Part shown: in pieces, positions 17,622 through 26,145 of the stretch
Numbering within the stretch: position 1 is the first letter of the stretch
Layout: every line of letters starts with the position of its first letter
Assembly (NCBI GenBank): GCA_000224765.2
Contig: AGAU01000132.1
Span: forward strand, 1 to 64,000
Length of the DNA stretch: 64,000 bases
From: SAR324 cluster bacterium JCVI-SC AAA005
GTDB taxonomy: Bacteria > SAR324 > NAC60-12
Direction of reading: 5' to 3'
Position numbers and translations under genes: made by a program
Notes under the pieces: generated by a model
Told to the model about the DNA's origin: nothing
The model's database searches: none
What the model saw: only the letters and a program-made list of their open reading frames with translations

Positions 17622-18380
17622 TCACTGCAACAGCACCTTTTGCAATTTCTTTTCCGGTTCCATGAAGCATTGGCTAAACTGGGTTTGTTGCACCATCGCT
17701 GTTTCGAAGTTTGCACAGAGCAAAGATTCAACATCAACTTTTTGTAGGTTTTCTCCTCCAAGTAAGTTCAGCTGCACGGCCAAGAGCATGCTGAGATCAC
17801 GAACCTGACAGGGGCTCCAGCCCTAACAGTACTCTGCAAACAATTGCTGAGCCAGGTTGACCATCCAGTTATGATCAGTTTTGTTAAGAGCACTCGCAGC
17901 AACCGTGTCCTGTAGCTTGTCTTATTGAATTTACAGGCTAGCCAGGTCCAAAAATTTAGCCGCACCAGTCTGCAAGGCATCTCAATCCCAGTAACTACTA
18001 AGAGATTTGGAATAAAAGAACTGAGCTGCAGCTCGATAGGCAACAATGAATGAAGCTGCCTGATGCAAGGCTTCGCATTGCTGCTTTAAACAGGCAACCA
18101 GATCTTCCTGCTCATCACAAATCCGCTTCAACAATTTCTTATAAAACAGCTTGCACAAGGCATCCGAGCAAAACAGTACTCCTTCCAGATCATGAGCTTC
18201 TCCCTCTTCTTCCAAATAGTCCTGACGTGCTGAGGTTTCAATCATGTGCAGCAGGTGAGTCTTGTCATAAACATTGGGTGAGGTCAGGACCACGATCGGT
18301 GCATCCTCAGGGGTGATCTGGAAATCATAGTCAAAGCGACCGAAGAGACTCGCACCTTCAGCTGAACTAGGTTCTATGGT
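17622..18380 (-). pseudogene. decayed gene of unknown function with four in-frame stops
   Basis: A single reading frame of about 250 codons shows protein-like content throughout (for example TSPNVYDKTHLLHMIETSAR, SFIVAYRAAAQFFYS, TDHNWMVNLAQQLFAEYC and LLAVQLNLLGGENLQKVD). It is interrupted by four stops: TGA (17982), then two TAA and a TAG between about 17823 and 17940. No frameshift is needed to join the parts. Because all three stop codons occur, recoding of one codon cannot explain them. I do not recognise the family. Its end is about 30 bases before the creatininase gene region. Confidence 0.65.
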
Positions 18381-18407
18381 TCAGGCATCGACATCTCAGC
18401 AAAAAGC

Positions 18408-19157
18408 TTAGAGGAATCCCTGATAACGCATCGCATCCATCGCATCAGTGACTGCGGCCTCACACAGTTCAGCACCAATCTTCGCGGTCGCTCCAGAGGG
18501 ATCGGAGCCAATTCTGCCATCTGGGAACTTGCGTCGATAGTCTACTGCGCTACCGAAGGAGCCTCCACGGGCCACCCGGGGTTCCATTGGCACCGCTGGC
18601 TTGGTGTGTTCAGGATAGGCATGGAAGGTCAGCGAAATTTCTGAAGGCGTTGCGTGACTACCCTCGATCCCAGGGAAATAGCGATTGCTCATCTCAGTCA
18701 CTCGTCGTCCCTGGTACCAGTTGTGAAGCACCAGTTCCAACTCCAGTTGTTGAACGGGGGCTCGTCCGAGGCTAGCTTCTGCATGAATTTCTGCGAAGGC
18801 AGCCTTGACGGTGGCGATGTTGCCACCGTGTCCATTTAAAAATAAGAAGTGTGTGAAGCCGTGTTTTGCCAGACTTTTCACATAATCTTCAATGATCGAA
18901 ATCAGCGTAGTAGGGCGTACAGTGATGGAGCCAGCAAAGCCTAGATGATGCTGAGCCATACCGACTTCGATTGAGGGGCCAATCAGTATTCCAGTCTTCT
19001 GAGAGAGGTCTTCAGCAACCCTTACCGGACAGATGATGTCGGTGCCGATCATGCCATTAGGACCATGCTGCTCGTGCGAACCAATCGGCATGATGATGAT
19101 TTGTTTTTGCTGCAGGTATTGTTCAGTCTCGCGCCAGGTCAGGTGTTTAAGGTACAT
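18408..19157 (-). CDS. creatininase-family amidohydrolase
   Basis: 249 residues from ATG 19157 behind TTGGAG. The metal-binding pattern is clear: MPIGSHEQHGPNGMIGTD (E-x-H-G and D, about 25-42), LFLNGHGGN (about 116-124), and SHATPSEIS with the catalytic/metal Glu (about 172-180). Members open cyclic amides such as creatinine or formylaminopyrimidines, or act in cofactor maturation (MftE type). The substrate cannot be assigned. It is a single-gene unit facing the decayed gene. Confidence 0.9.
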   Translation of the reverse strand: MYLKHLTWRETEQYLQQKQIIIMPIGSHEQHGPNGMIGTDIICPVRVAEDLSQKTGILIGPSIEVGMAQHHLGFAGSITVRPTTLISIIEDYVKSLAKHGFTHFLFLNGHGGNIATVKAAFAEIHAEASLGRAPVQQLELELVLHNWYQGRRVTEMSNRYFPGIEGSHATPSEISLTFHAYPEHTKPAVPMEPRVARGGSFGSAVDYRRKFPDGRIGSDPSGATAKIGAELCEAAVTDAMDAMRYQGFL

Positions 19158-19310
19158 CCTGATTCTCCAATAAAGAGCCAAAATTTAGGATTTTAAACTA
19201 ACAAAACTTAGTTTATCACGAGTACCTACAAGTTGTCTGCGAAGATCCGAGGGAGAGCCAAAAGCTGCTTTCCTTTTTCAGTTTCTCTGCACCGATTCAA
19301 AAATACATGC

Positions 19311-19706
19311 CTACTGAAGGCGTGAAAGTGCTTCATCCAAACCAGTTTGTAAGAGTTCAAGGCATTTCTGGGGGTCACCTGTTTCCTCGTTCAACTCTGC
19401 CAGCATACTGTAAATCACGCTCCGAATCGTAGGATTACCTGTACGCTTCAAGGTCTCTTCCAGAAACGCAATAGCTCGCTGCGCTTCTCCTCGCTCCTTG
19501 TAAATTTCCTGAATAGTGAAGAGATGTAGAATCATCGCACTCTCCGGATTAGAGTGCAGGTTGTGCGTTGATTCAATGAGGTTGTAGTACCCCTGAATGA
19601 TCTCCAGGAAAGCTACTTCTTCTTCAAAATCGTCTTCCTGGGCCTGGATAGTGACCGGAAGCAACAGGAACATCAGTGCCAAAGGCAACAAAAATTTATG
19701 TTTCAT
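19311..19706 (-). CDS. small exported helical-repeat protein
   Basis: 131 residues. A signal peptide is clear (MKHKF, hydrophobic core LLPLALMFLLLP, then IQAQ/E). The rest is helical with two TPR-like units: AMILHLFTIQEIYKERGEAQRAIAFLEETLKRTG and IRSVIYSMLAELNEETGDPQKCLELLQTGL. It is probably periplasmic. It lies directly downstream of the ECF sigma/anti-sigma pair, in the position often taken by a regulated envelope gene. No specific family recognised. Confidence 0.75.
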   Translation of the reverse strand: MKHKFLLPLALMFLLLPVTIQAQEDDFEEEVAFLEIIQGYYNLIESTHNLHSNPESAMILHLFTIQEIYKERGEAQRAIAFLEETLKRTGNPTIRSVIYSMLAELNEETGDPQKCLELLQTGLDEALSRLQ

Positions 19707-19738
19707 TACAATTCTCTCAGAATGATTGGTTGATTAAA

Positions 19739-20143
19739 TCAACGGCCTTTCCTTGGCCTGGATCCTAGTAAAAATCGTGAAGATGGCCGAAGGCTCATCG
19801 ATGACAGACGGGGTCTGATTATCGCTAACGACCTCAAAGCAGGCTTGGACATCCCGAGCCAGACTGTAAATTCTAGGGGATGTTTGGGTAGAGTCACACC
19901 AGTAGAAACAACTACATGAGCACTCAACTTGGTCATTTGCTGAGATTCCAGTGGCTGGAATTGCAGAGTTCCCCATACACCAGCAACTCCTAGGACTAAG
20001 AGTGCCGCAATTTGCCAGACTCAGACAGGAGTAAACCCAGAGCGTTGAGGCTCCATAGCGAGCAGAATGCGCGGTTGTAACTGCTCTGGAGCTTTCAGGC
20101 TTTGATAATCATCTTTGAGTTTTTCCCAATCCGCTTCACTCAC
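19739..20143 (-). pseudogene. anti-sigma factor gene with an in-frame UGA
   Basis: It begins at GTG 20143, overlapping the sigma-factor stop by four bases (GTGA), the usual sigma/anti-sigma coupling. The first 40 residues (VSEADWEKLKDDYQSLKAPE, then QLQPRILLAMEPQR) look like the cytoplasmic part of an anti-sigma factor. A TGA follows at 20021-20023, then VWQIAALLVLGVAGVWG, a membrane helix, and a periplasmic part. Around 19850 a shift to another frame gives better protein (FEVVSDNQTPSVIDEPSAIF). The TGA stands where a TGG would fit. Most likely the gene is dead; readthrough cannot be excluded because this genome appears to decode UGA as Sec. Confidence 0.6.
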
Positions 20144-20688
20144 GAGACTCTCTCCTCTTGAAGTCCCAGTTGTAGTTGCTGCCTTGCCTTGTACAACAGA
20201 GCCTTGACTGTTCCTCGACGGCAACCCATTGCATTGGCTGTCTCTTCTTCCGAACATTCCTCAAAGAGACGCAGCAACACCACTTCCTGTTGGCGTGTCG
20301 GTAGCTGTACAATCAGTGCTCGAATTCGCTCTAGGCTTTGCTCTCCAGTTGCAAGGTGACCCGTTCGATCTTTCCAAACAGCCAACTCGGCATTCTCAAA
20401 AGCTTTGAGTTTTGACTGTCGACGATTTATTTCACAACAGATGTTACGAAGTGTTCGGTAAAGCCAGGAGAACGGCGTAGCTCCAAAACGAAAGCGAGGC
20501 AAGCTGTTAAATTCACGTAGAAACGCCTCTTGAACTGCATCTTCTGCAAAGTCACTGTTCCCCAACCAGGCCAAGGCCAATCTGTATAACCGATCCTGAT
20601 GACGCTCGATCAATTGACCAAAGACCTGTCGGTCACCCCGCTGAAAGGCACGGACTAACTCCTCGTCAGTTTGTGGAGGTTGTTCCAT
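20140..20688 (-). CDS. ECF-family RNA polymerase sigma factor
   Basis: 182 residues. Region 2 is visible (LYRLALAWLGNSDFAEDAVQEAFLREFNSLPRF, with SWLYRTLRNICCEINRRQ), and region 4 is a helix-turn-helix (LPTRQQEVVLLRLFEECSEEETANAMGCRRGTVKALLYKARQQL). It directs transcription of envelope or stress genes. The next gene encodes its membrane anti-sigma factor, which looks broken, so the sigma factor may be constitutively free. The start is ATG 20688; TTG 20697 is possible. Confidence 0.92.
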   Translation of the reverse strand: MEQPPQTDEELVRAFQRGDRQVFGQLIERHQDRLYRLALAWLGNSDFAEDAVQEAFLREFNSLPRFRFGATPFSWLYRTLRNICCEINRRQSKLKAFENAELAVWKDRTGHLATGEQSLERIRALIVQLPTRQQEVVLLRLFEECSEEETANAMGCRRGTVKALLYKARQQLQLGLQEERVS

Positions 20689-20697
20689 ACCCCTCAA

Positions 20698-21134
20698 CTC
20701 AAGTGCTTATTGCAGGAAGTGATGATTGCAGATGACTATTTAGTGCAGCTGACAGCAATTTGGTTTACAAAAAAATTTCAGAACTGGTTTTAAAATCTGT
20801 TGGCATGGCCAGAGGGAAGAATTTGTGAAGATGGGAAATGGAGTGGTGTTCGTGGCGAGTTAGAAGCATTGAGTCTACTTCTCTAAACCGAAAAATATGA
20901 ATACCTAATAGCGCTTGAAGCCCCCAAAATTTGTGGCAGGATGTGGCGGGGCTCGGTCAATCAGTTTTTTTGAATGACTCTGATTTTTTTTCAGAATTCG
21001 CAGATAGTGGGATTCGATTGCCAGGTACAGAAACTAGTATCCGCAAAATTATTGGCAGCAGTGTCAATGTCAGTCAATGAAACCCGTAAATTGCTGCCAT
21101 CAAAAAAAGACCACAGAAACAATTACAAAACCAG
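20698..21134. other. intergenic stretch without a gene
   Basis: About 440 bases between the sigma-factor start and the stop codon of the class V aminotransferase. It is AT-rich with several A and T runs and no convincing reading frame or RNA gene. The promoter of the sigma operon should lie at its left end. Confidence 0.5.
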
Positions 21135-22280
21135 TTACTCTGCATTATTCAATACCTTAAACAATTGCTCCAAATCCTGCCCATTGATATGAAGATGGGG
21201 CGTAATTCTTAACGAACCCCCTCGATAACTGACAAAGACATTTTGGGCAGCCAATTTCTCCACAAAGTCTTTGGATACTCTTCTCTCTGAAGATGCTCCT
21301 AACAGATGAGGACTACGGTATTGCTTTGGAACTGGAGTCCAGCCTACCTCCTCCAGCACTTGTGCAATCTCATCATTAATCTCTTCCAGAGTGTCTGCAA
21401 TATTTATCACACTCCAATCTCCAAGTTGTTGCAGCGCGACCAATCCTCCTGGCAGCAACGAGGGAATACTCTTCTGACCCATTTCGAAACGCCGAGCCCC
21501 AGATTGATAATTCGCAGCATAGTCCAAGGGTGTCTCAAAAACTTTAGCTCCCTCCCGACTGAGCCACGTCTCTTCCAACGGGCGTTCCCCATGCCAACTT
21601 GGATTGACATAGAAAAGGCTGAGTCCATACGGAAAGAGCAGCCACTTGTAGCCAGCTGCGATCACAAAATCTGGACGCACCCGGTCCATATCGAGGGGCA
21701 AGGCTCCTAGTGACTGTGTTAGCTCTAGACTCAGACAAGCTCCTACAGAGTGAGTAACCTCACTGATTATCAGCAGATCCAGGATAGCACCATTGGTCCA
21801 ATGGCAGTTGGGAATCGCAACCAGCTTTGTTTGCGGGGTAATCCGATCCAACACCGCCTGAGTCCAGTTAAAATCAGAAGGAATTTCTACAACCACCAGT
21901 TTGGCACCGGTTACTTGGCTGAGACGCTGCCAGGGCAAATATTCCGAGGGGAAGGCCTTCTCTAGCACAATGATCTCATCACCTCTGCCCAGCTTATCTT
22001 CAAAAATTCGGGCTACCATCGATGTACCATAACTGGCAGAGGGGATCACTGCAAAACACTCTGAATTGCCACCCAGTGCTCTCGCAGCAAGCTTCCTGAA
22101 TTGCTCAGCATCATCAAAAAAATCCTTGGGCTTACGCTGCCAGGGTCGGCACTTTGACAAGGCTCCTTCCACCATCACCTCGCCCGCCTCGACCAATAAG
22201 GGTGCATTGTAAGCGCAATTGAAGTAGGCAATCTCTGGAGGAATGTCGAAGAGATGCCGCTGTGATTCTAATGAGGCCAT
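21135..22280 (-). CDS. aminotransferase class V (cysteine desulfurase/kynureninase-like fold)
   Basis: 381 residues. A PLP-dependent type I fold enzyme; the PLP lysine is in IAAGYKWLLFPYG (about residue 214). The usual elements are present: N-terminal YFNCAYNAPLL, AFPSEYLPW, and a C-terminal VFVSYRGGSLRITPHLHIN with the substrate-binding Arg. No Cys-loop typical of NifS/SufS is evident, so amino-group transfer or lyase chemistry on a small amino acid is more likely than desulfuration. It is divergent from two Lin0512-family genes, and 1.7 kb downstream in its strand sense lies the BKACE/TRAP operon. The substrate is unknown. Confidence 0.85.
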   Translation of the reverse strand: MASLESQRHLFDIPPEIAYFNCAYNAPLLVEAGEVMVEGALSKCRPWQRKPKDFFDDAEQFRKLAARALGGNSECFAVIPSASYGTSMVARIFEDKLGRGDEIIVLEKAFPSEYLPWQRLSQVTGAKLVVVEIPSDFNWTQAVLDRITPQTKLVAIPNCHWTNGAILDLLIISEVTHSVGACLSLELTQSLGALPLDMDRVRPDFVIAAGYKWLLFPYGLSLFYVNPSWHGERPLEETWLSREGAKVFETPLDYAANYQSGARRFEMGQKSIPSLLPGGLVALQQLGDWSVINIADTLEEINDEIAQVLEEVGWTPVPKQYRSPHLLGASSERRVSKDFVEKLAAQNVFVSYRGGSLRITPHLHINGQDLEQLFKVLNNAE

Positions 22281-22472
22281 TATCGTTCTCCCTGATGCGT
22301 GGAGTAGAGATAGACAATAGAAGTTCTATCAATTTTACTTTTGTAGTCAATCCCCCGATGATCTCTATTTTCCAGTTTCAATCCAGTGTTGTCTTTCGGA
22401 GAAAAACTTGTCGTTGCTGCTTCCAAAGCTGGAAGTCAGCTACTGATCACAACCCAATACCCCTAAAGATTC

Positions 22473-22826
22473 ATGGCAAAAACCAGAATGGTGATGGAGT
22501 TGGGCATGGGAGTATCCCTAGTCAGCCAGAACTACACCAAGGCTGCCTGTCGGGCCGTCCAGGATGCTCTCTACCGCAACTCGCTCAACCTCCCCTTAAC
22601 TTTCGGTGCATCTCCTGCAGACATGATTGTCGAACTAGAAATCGCTGTACAACAACCCGATCAGGTTGACATAGCACGGGTTCAAAAACTAATTCCCCAT
22701 GGCAAGAGTTCGGTGAGCGTGGTCCACGGTGGACTCGATATTCCCCAGCCGAACGGACTGGGCACAACCACAGTCGCCAATGTCGCTGTGGTTGTTTACC
22801 TCGACATTGAACCTGGAGATTGCTGA
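22473..22826 (+). CDS. Lin0512-family protein, first of a tandem pair
   Basis: 117 residues. It matches the Lin0512 family (function unknown): an opening MELGMGVSL strand, YTKAACRAVQDAL, VELEIAVQQPDQVD, and a late VANVAVVVYLDI strand. Its TGA overlaps the ATG of the next gene (TGATG), so the two are translationally coupled. It is divergent from a class V aminotransferase gene. The fold is small and alpha/beta; it is probably an oligomeric cytoplasmic protein. Confidence 0.85.
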   Translation: MAKTRMVMELGMGVSLVSQNYTKAACRAVQDALYRNSLNLPLTFGASPADMIVELEIAVQQPDQVDIARVQKLIPHGKSSVSVVHGGLDIPQPNGLGTTTVANVAVVVYLDIEPGDC

Positions 22827-23188
22827 TGCAACGTCTTATTCTTGAAATTGGTACCGGCAATGATCTCTACGGTGGAAACTATACCAAGGCTGCCTGTCGG
22901 GCCGTCCGGGATGCAATTCACCACAGTTCGCTGATCCTGTTCCGCTCCCTCGACATCTCGCATGAGAAGATGCAGGTGAACGTCACCGTTGGGGTTCAGG
23001 AACCCGAAAAAGTCGATCAAGGTATCGTTGCCAGTGAATTGCCACGGGGAAATGTATCGGTCGAAGTGACCAAGGGAGGAATGAATGTGGTTGACGAGGT
23101 GCACGACACCGTCTCCGTAATTGCTACCGTCGCCATCGAAGCCTGCCTGGAAGTTCCTCCAGGCACATGGAAGGTTCTCAGTAACTAA
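22826..23188 (+). CDS. Lin0512-family protein, second of a tandem pair
   Basis: 120 residues. It has the same pattern as its neighbour: RLILEIGTGNDLYGGNYTKAACRAVRDAI, MQVNVTVGVQEPEKVDQG, VSVEVTKGGMN and VSVIATVAIEACLEV. The stretch YTKAACRAV(Q/R)DA is almost identical between the two, while the central parts differ, so they are paralogs that may form a hetero-oligomer. No catalytic motif is recognised. The stop codon abuts the end of a convergent SDR pseudogene. Confidence 0.87.
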   Translation: MQRLILEIGTGNDLYGGNYTKAACRAVRDAIHHSSLILFRSLDISHEKMQVNVTVGVQEPEKVDQGIVASELPRGNVSVEVTKGGMNVVDEVHDTVSVIATVAIEACLEVPPGTWKVLSN

Positions 23189-23934
23189 AACCCGATCAGG
23201 GCACCATCGGCAACAAGATTGGTTCCAGAGATGCGGGAACCCAATGGACTGGCAAGCATCAGTACGGGAAAGGCCTGTTCTTCGACAATGCCATGCGTCC
23301 GATTGGATTGAGATCCATCGCCAGTTTGGGCCGATCTGGTTTGCCCTGCTCAATATTTTCCAAGACCCCACTGGGGAAGTAGGTGTTGCCCGGAGAGACC
23401 GTGTTGGCGCGAATGATCTTGGCCGCTTGTGGAAAAGAGAGGTGGGCCATGTAGTCGGTGATCATAGACTTGGCAGTTCTGCACGGTCCATCGGCGAAGT
23501 CAGCCTCTCATCCAGAGATACTTGAGATGTGGACGATTGAAGCCGAGTCACTCTGCTCAAAATAGGGAATTGCAGTGGTAAAAGCCCTGACCGTATGCAT
23601 CAAGTCAATGTTGAAGGAGGTCTGCCAATTCTCTTGACTAATTGGATTTGCCAATGCGCTATCTTCACAGACGACGATATCCAAACCACTCAGATCCTTG
23701 GCGGAGTCATACACCCATTACTCCAGTGCTTCCTTGTTCCCCATATAGAAAGCCATTCCAAGCACAGTCGAGCCTTTGCAGCTAAGGTTGTCTAAGCCTA
23801 CTGCACTTCAGCGGCATTGCGCGCGCAGAAGGCCACATGTGTGCATTCTCCACAAAAACTTCTACGATCACTCGCCCGATCCCCTTAGTTCCACCAGTCA
23901 CTAACGCTTTCTTGCCCTTTAATACAAGATCCAT
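23185..23934 (-). pseudogene. short-chain dehydrogenase/reductase pseudogene
   Basis: The start is intact (MDLVLKGKKALVTGGTKGIG, the NAD(P)-binding loop). Then a run of damage follows. The NNAG motif has become VVCEDSA, there are stops and frame changes around 23720-23800 and near 23520, the catalytic YxxxK reads CRTAK, and a frame change near 23280 separates NPIGRM from the end AFPVLMLASPLGSRISGTN. At about 250 codons the original was full size. It lies downstream of the BKACE operon on the same strand and may once have been its last gene. Confidence 0.88.
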
Positions 23935-24025
23935 CTGTTGCTACTATTGTTGAATGTTGAATCGCTGATATGATCGGCAAATTAGCCAGAGTGCGCTTTC
24001 CTCTTACTGTTCAAACAATCATTTC

Positions 24026-24793
24026 TCATAAACCTAGCTGATCACACAAGTCCCGTAGCAGATCCGCATTATCCTTGGCGATTGAACCGTCCTGCTTCCA
24101 CCAGCCATTCTCAAAACCCACCCGACAGTCCCAACCACACTTTGCGGCTTCGACCAGGCAGGGGATCTGTCCAATACCAAATGTACAGACCATCACCTGT
24201 TCTGGCATATCAGTTCCCAGCGCCTGCAGGGCGGTAGCAACCTGATTCATCTCGGCAGAATCACTGTTTCCATTGGTAGAATAGCGGCCAAGGACCCAAA
24301 GGATCGAAAGAGATGCTGGACGGGGCACCACACCCTGAGCAATCCAGCCAAAAAACCGTCGCAGATCATCCACGTCATAGAGGATGTGCTGGATGCAAAT
24401 TTGGCTTTGAGACAACTCAGCATAGAAATCCTGCACAACTGTTAGGTCTGGCTCCCGTGCCATTTCCCGAACTGACAATGAGATCCAATCCGGACGCAAA
24501 TCCAACACCAGTTGGCGTTGTTCAGCGGCCTGATAGATTCCGGCAGCTTCAGTGGTCACCTGAATTTCCAGCGCTGGGACTATTTCCTTTAATAAGGCAA
24601 GGAGTTCTCGGTAGCGTCCAGCATCCAATAGATGCGATTGATCTGCGTTGCGGATGTGAGCATGCAGACCCTGCGCTCCTGCTTGCCAGCAAGCCAGGGC
24701 GGTTTGTACCAATTCAGGAGAGGTGACTGGCAAGAGAGGATGATCGGTCTGGGTCTTACGAGCACCATTTGGAGCCACCATCAGGTACGTCAT
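24026..24793 (-). CDS. beta-keto acid cleavage enzyme (BKACE, DUF849)
   Basis: 255 residues. BKACE enzymes use zinc and acetyl-CoA to turn a beta-keto acid into acetoacetate and a new acyl-CoA. N-terminal VAPNGARKTQTDHPLLPVT, the zinc-binding HAHIRN (about 45-50) and the late RVGFENGWW (the family's VGxED/EN element) are present. It is shorter than many members (about 275-310 residues). The ATG overlaps the aminotransferase stop codon (ATGA), so the two are translationally coupled. The substrate specificity cannot be read by eye. Confidence 0.87.
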   Translation of the reverse strand: MTYLMVAPNGARKTQTDHPLLPVTSPELVQTALACWQAGAQGLHAHIRNADQSHLLDAGRYRELLALLKEIVPALEIQVTTEAAGIYQAAEQRQLVLDLRPDWISLSVREMAREPDLTVVQDFYAELSQSQICIQHILYDVDDLRRFFGWIAQGVVPRPASLSILWVLGRYSTNGNSDSAEMNQVATALQALGTDMPEQVMVCTFGIGQIPCLVEAAKCGWDCRVGFENGWWKQDGSIAKDNADLLRDLCDQLGL

Positions 24794-26145
24794 GCAGCTT
24801 TATTGAGCACAGGGAGGATGGCACTCAGAGTGGAAGAGAGCCTGTCCACAACCTGGTCCAACTCCACGTCACTTATTGTAAAAGGGGGAGCCAGCAGAAT
24901 GTGATTTCCTCTTCGACCATCAATTGTGCCACCCATTGGATAGCAGAGCAGTCCTTGCTGCATCGCGGTTTGGCGAATCTGCTCTGGAAGGTTGAAAGTG
25001 GTATGGAGTGGCTCTTTCGTTTCTTTGTTCCGCACTAACTCGATCCCAAGGAAGAGACCTCGACCACGTACATCCCCTACGTACGGATGATCAGCAAAAT
25101 GATGTCGCAGGTCTTGGTGCAGGCGTTCACCTTTTTCTTTCACTTGTGCAGGGAGATTCTGTGAAAGCAGTTCTTGGAGAACAGCGAATCCAGCAGCACA
25201 GGCTGTCGGGTGCCCCTGATAGGTGTGTCCATGCTGAAAAAAACCACTCCCCTGAGCAATCGCCTGATAGATCGTGTCCGTGCATAGCATCGCTCCAATC
25301 GGTTGCAGTCCAGCTCCAAGACCCTTGGCGATGCACACGACATCTGGTGCAAGCCCTTCCTGCTCACAGGCGAAGAGGGAGCCAGTACGCCCCATCCCAC
25401 ACATCACTTCATCCAGCACTAGCAGTACCCCGTATTGATCGCATATCTCCTGGATTCGTTGAAAGTAGCCCCGAACCGGTGGTACGGCCCCCAGCGTAGC
25501 TCCCACCACTGGTTCTGCGAGAAAGGCTGCGACTCGTTCCGGCCCAACCCTCAGAATCTCGGTTTCCAGTTCATCCGCTACTCGCAGTCCATACTCTTCC
25601 GGAGACTCATCGAGTTCGGCACCACGGTAATGATAGCAGGGTGAAATGTGCGAAACGCTACTGGTGAGCAGTGGTTCGAAGGGCTGTCGTCGCCACTGAT
25701 TGCCTCCTGCACTGAGAGCCCCCAGTGTGTTGCCATGATAGCTCTGACGTCGGGCGATAACATGACTCCGCTGCGGCTGATTGATTTCCAGAAAGTACTG
25801 ACGACACAGCTTAAGGGAGGCCTCCATCGCTTCTGAACCACCACTGACGAAATAGACACGATCTAGGTTGCCAGGAGCATGTCGGACCAACAAATCAGCC
25901 AGCTGCTCTGCAGGCTCCGTGGTGAAGAAGCTGGTGTGAGCATAGGCCAGTTGCTGCAATTGTTGACAGATGGCATCCAACACCGGTTTGGCCGAATGAC
26001 CGAGGCAGGATACTGCAGCTCCTCCGGAAGCGTCCAAGTAGTGCTTGCCATTGGCATCCGTCAGCCAACAGCCTTCTCCAGCAACAGCAGTGGGCAACTG
26101 AGAGTCAGAACGACGAGGGAAGACATGAGAAATCGACATGATCAT
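24790..26145 (-). CDS. class III (omega-type) aminotransferase
   Basis: 451 residues from ATG 26145 (26139 also possible). PLP-dependent; features are FVSGGSEAMEASLKL (phosphate loop), SYHGNTLGALSAGG, LVLDEVMCGMGRTG (Asp binding the pyridine nitrogen), and CIAKGLGAGLQPIGAML with the PLP lysine. Class III enzymes act on amino groups distal to or beta to the carboxylate, or on amines. The gene overlaps the TRAP permease gene by four bases and the BKACE gene by four bases. This supports one pathway of uptake, transamination to a keto acid, and cleavage. Confidence 0.93.
   Translation of the reverse strand: MIMSISHVFPRRSDSQLPTAVAGEGCWLTDANGKHYLDASGGAAVSCLGHSAKPVLDAICQQLQQLAYAHTSFFTTEPAEQLADLLVRHAPGNLDRVYFVSGGSEAMEASLKLCRQYFLEINQPQRSHVIARRQSYHGNTLGALSAGGNQWRRQPFEPLLTSSVSHISPCYHYRGAELDESPEEYGLRVADELETEILRVGPERVAAFLAEPVVGATLGAVPPVRGYFQRIQEICDQYGVLLVLDEVMCGMGRTGSLFACEQEGLAPDVVCIAKGLGAGLQPIGAMLCTDTIYQAIAQGSGFFQHGHTYQGHPTACAAGFAVLQELLSQNLPAQVKEKGERLHQDLRHHFADHPYVGDVRGRGLFLGIELVRNKETKEPLHTTFNLPEQIRQTAMQQGLLCYPMGGTIDGRRGNHILLAPPFTISDVELDQVVDRLSSTLSAILPVLNKAA

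Noticed and set aside
17982..17984. UGA in the unknown pseudogene as another selenocysteine codon
   Set aside because: The same frame also contains TAA and TAG stops, so Sec recoding cannot restore it.
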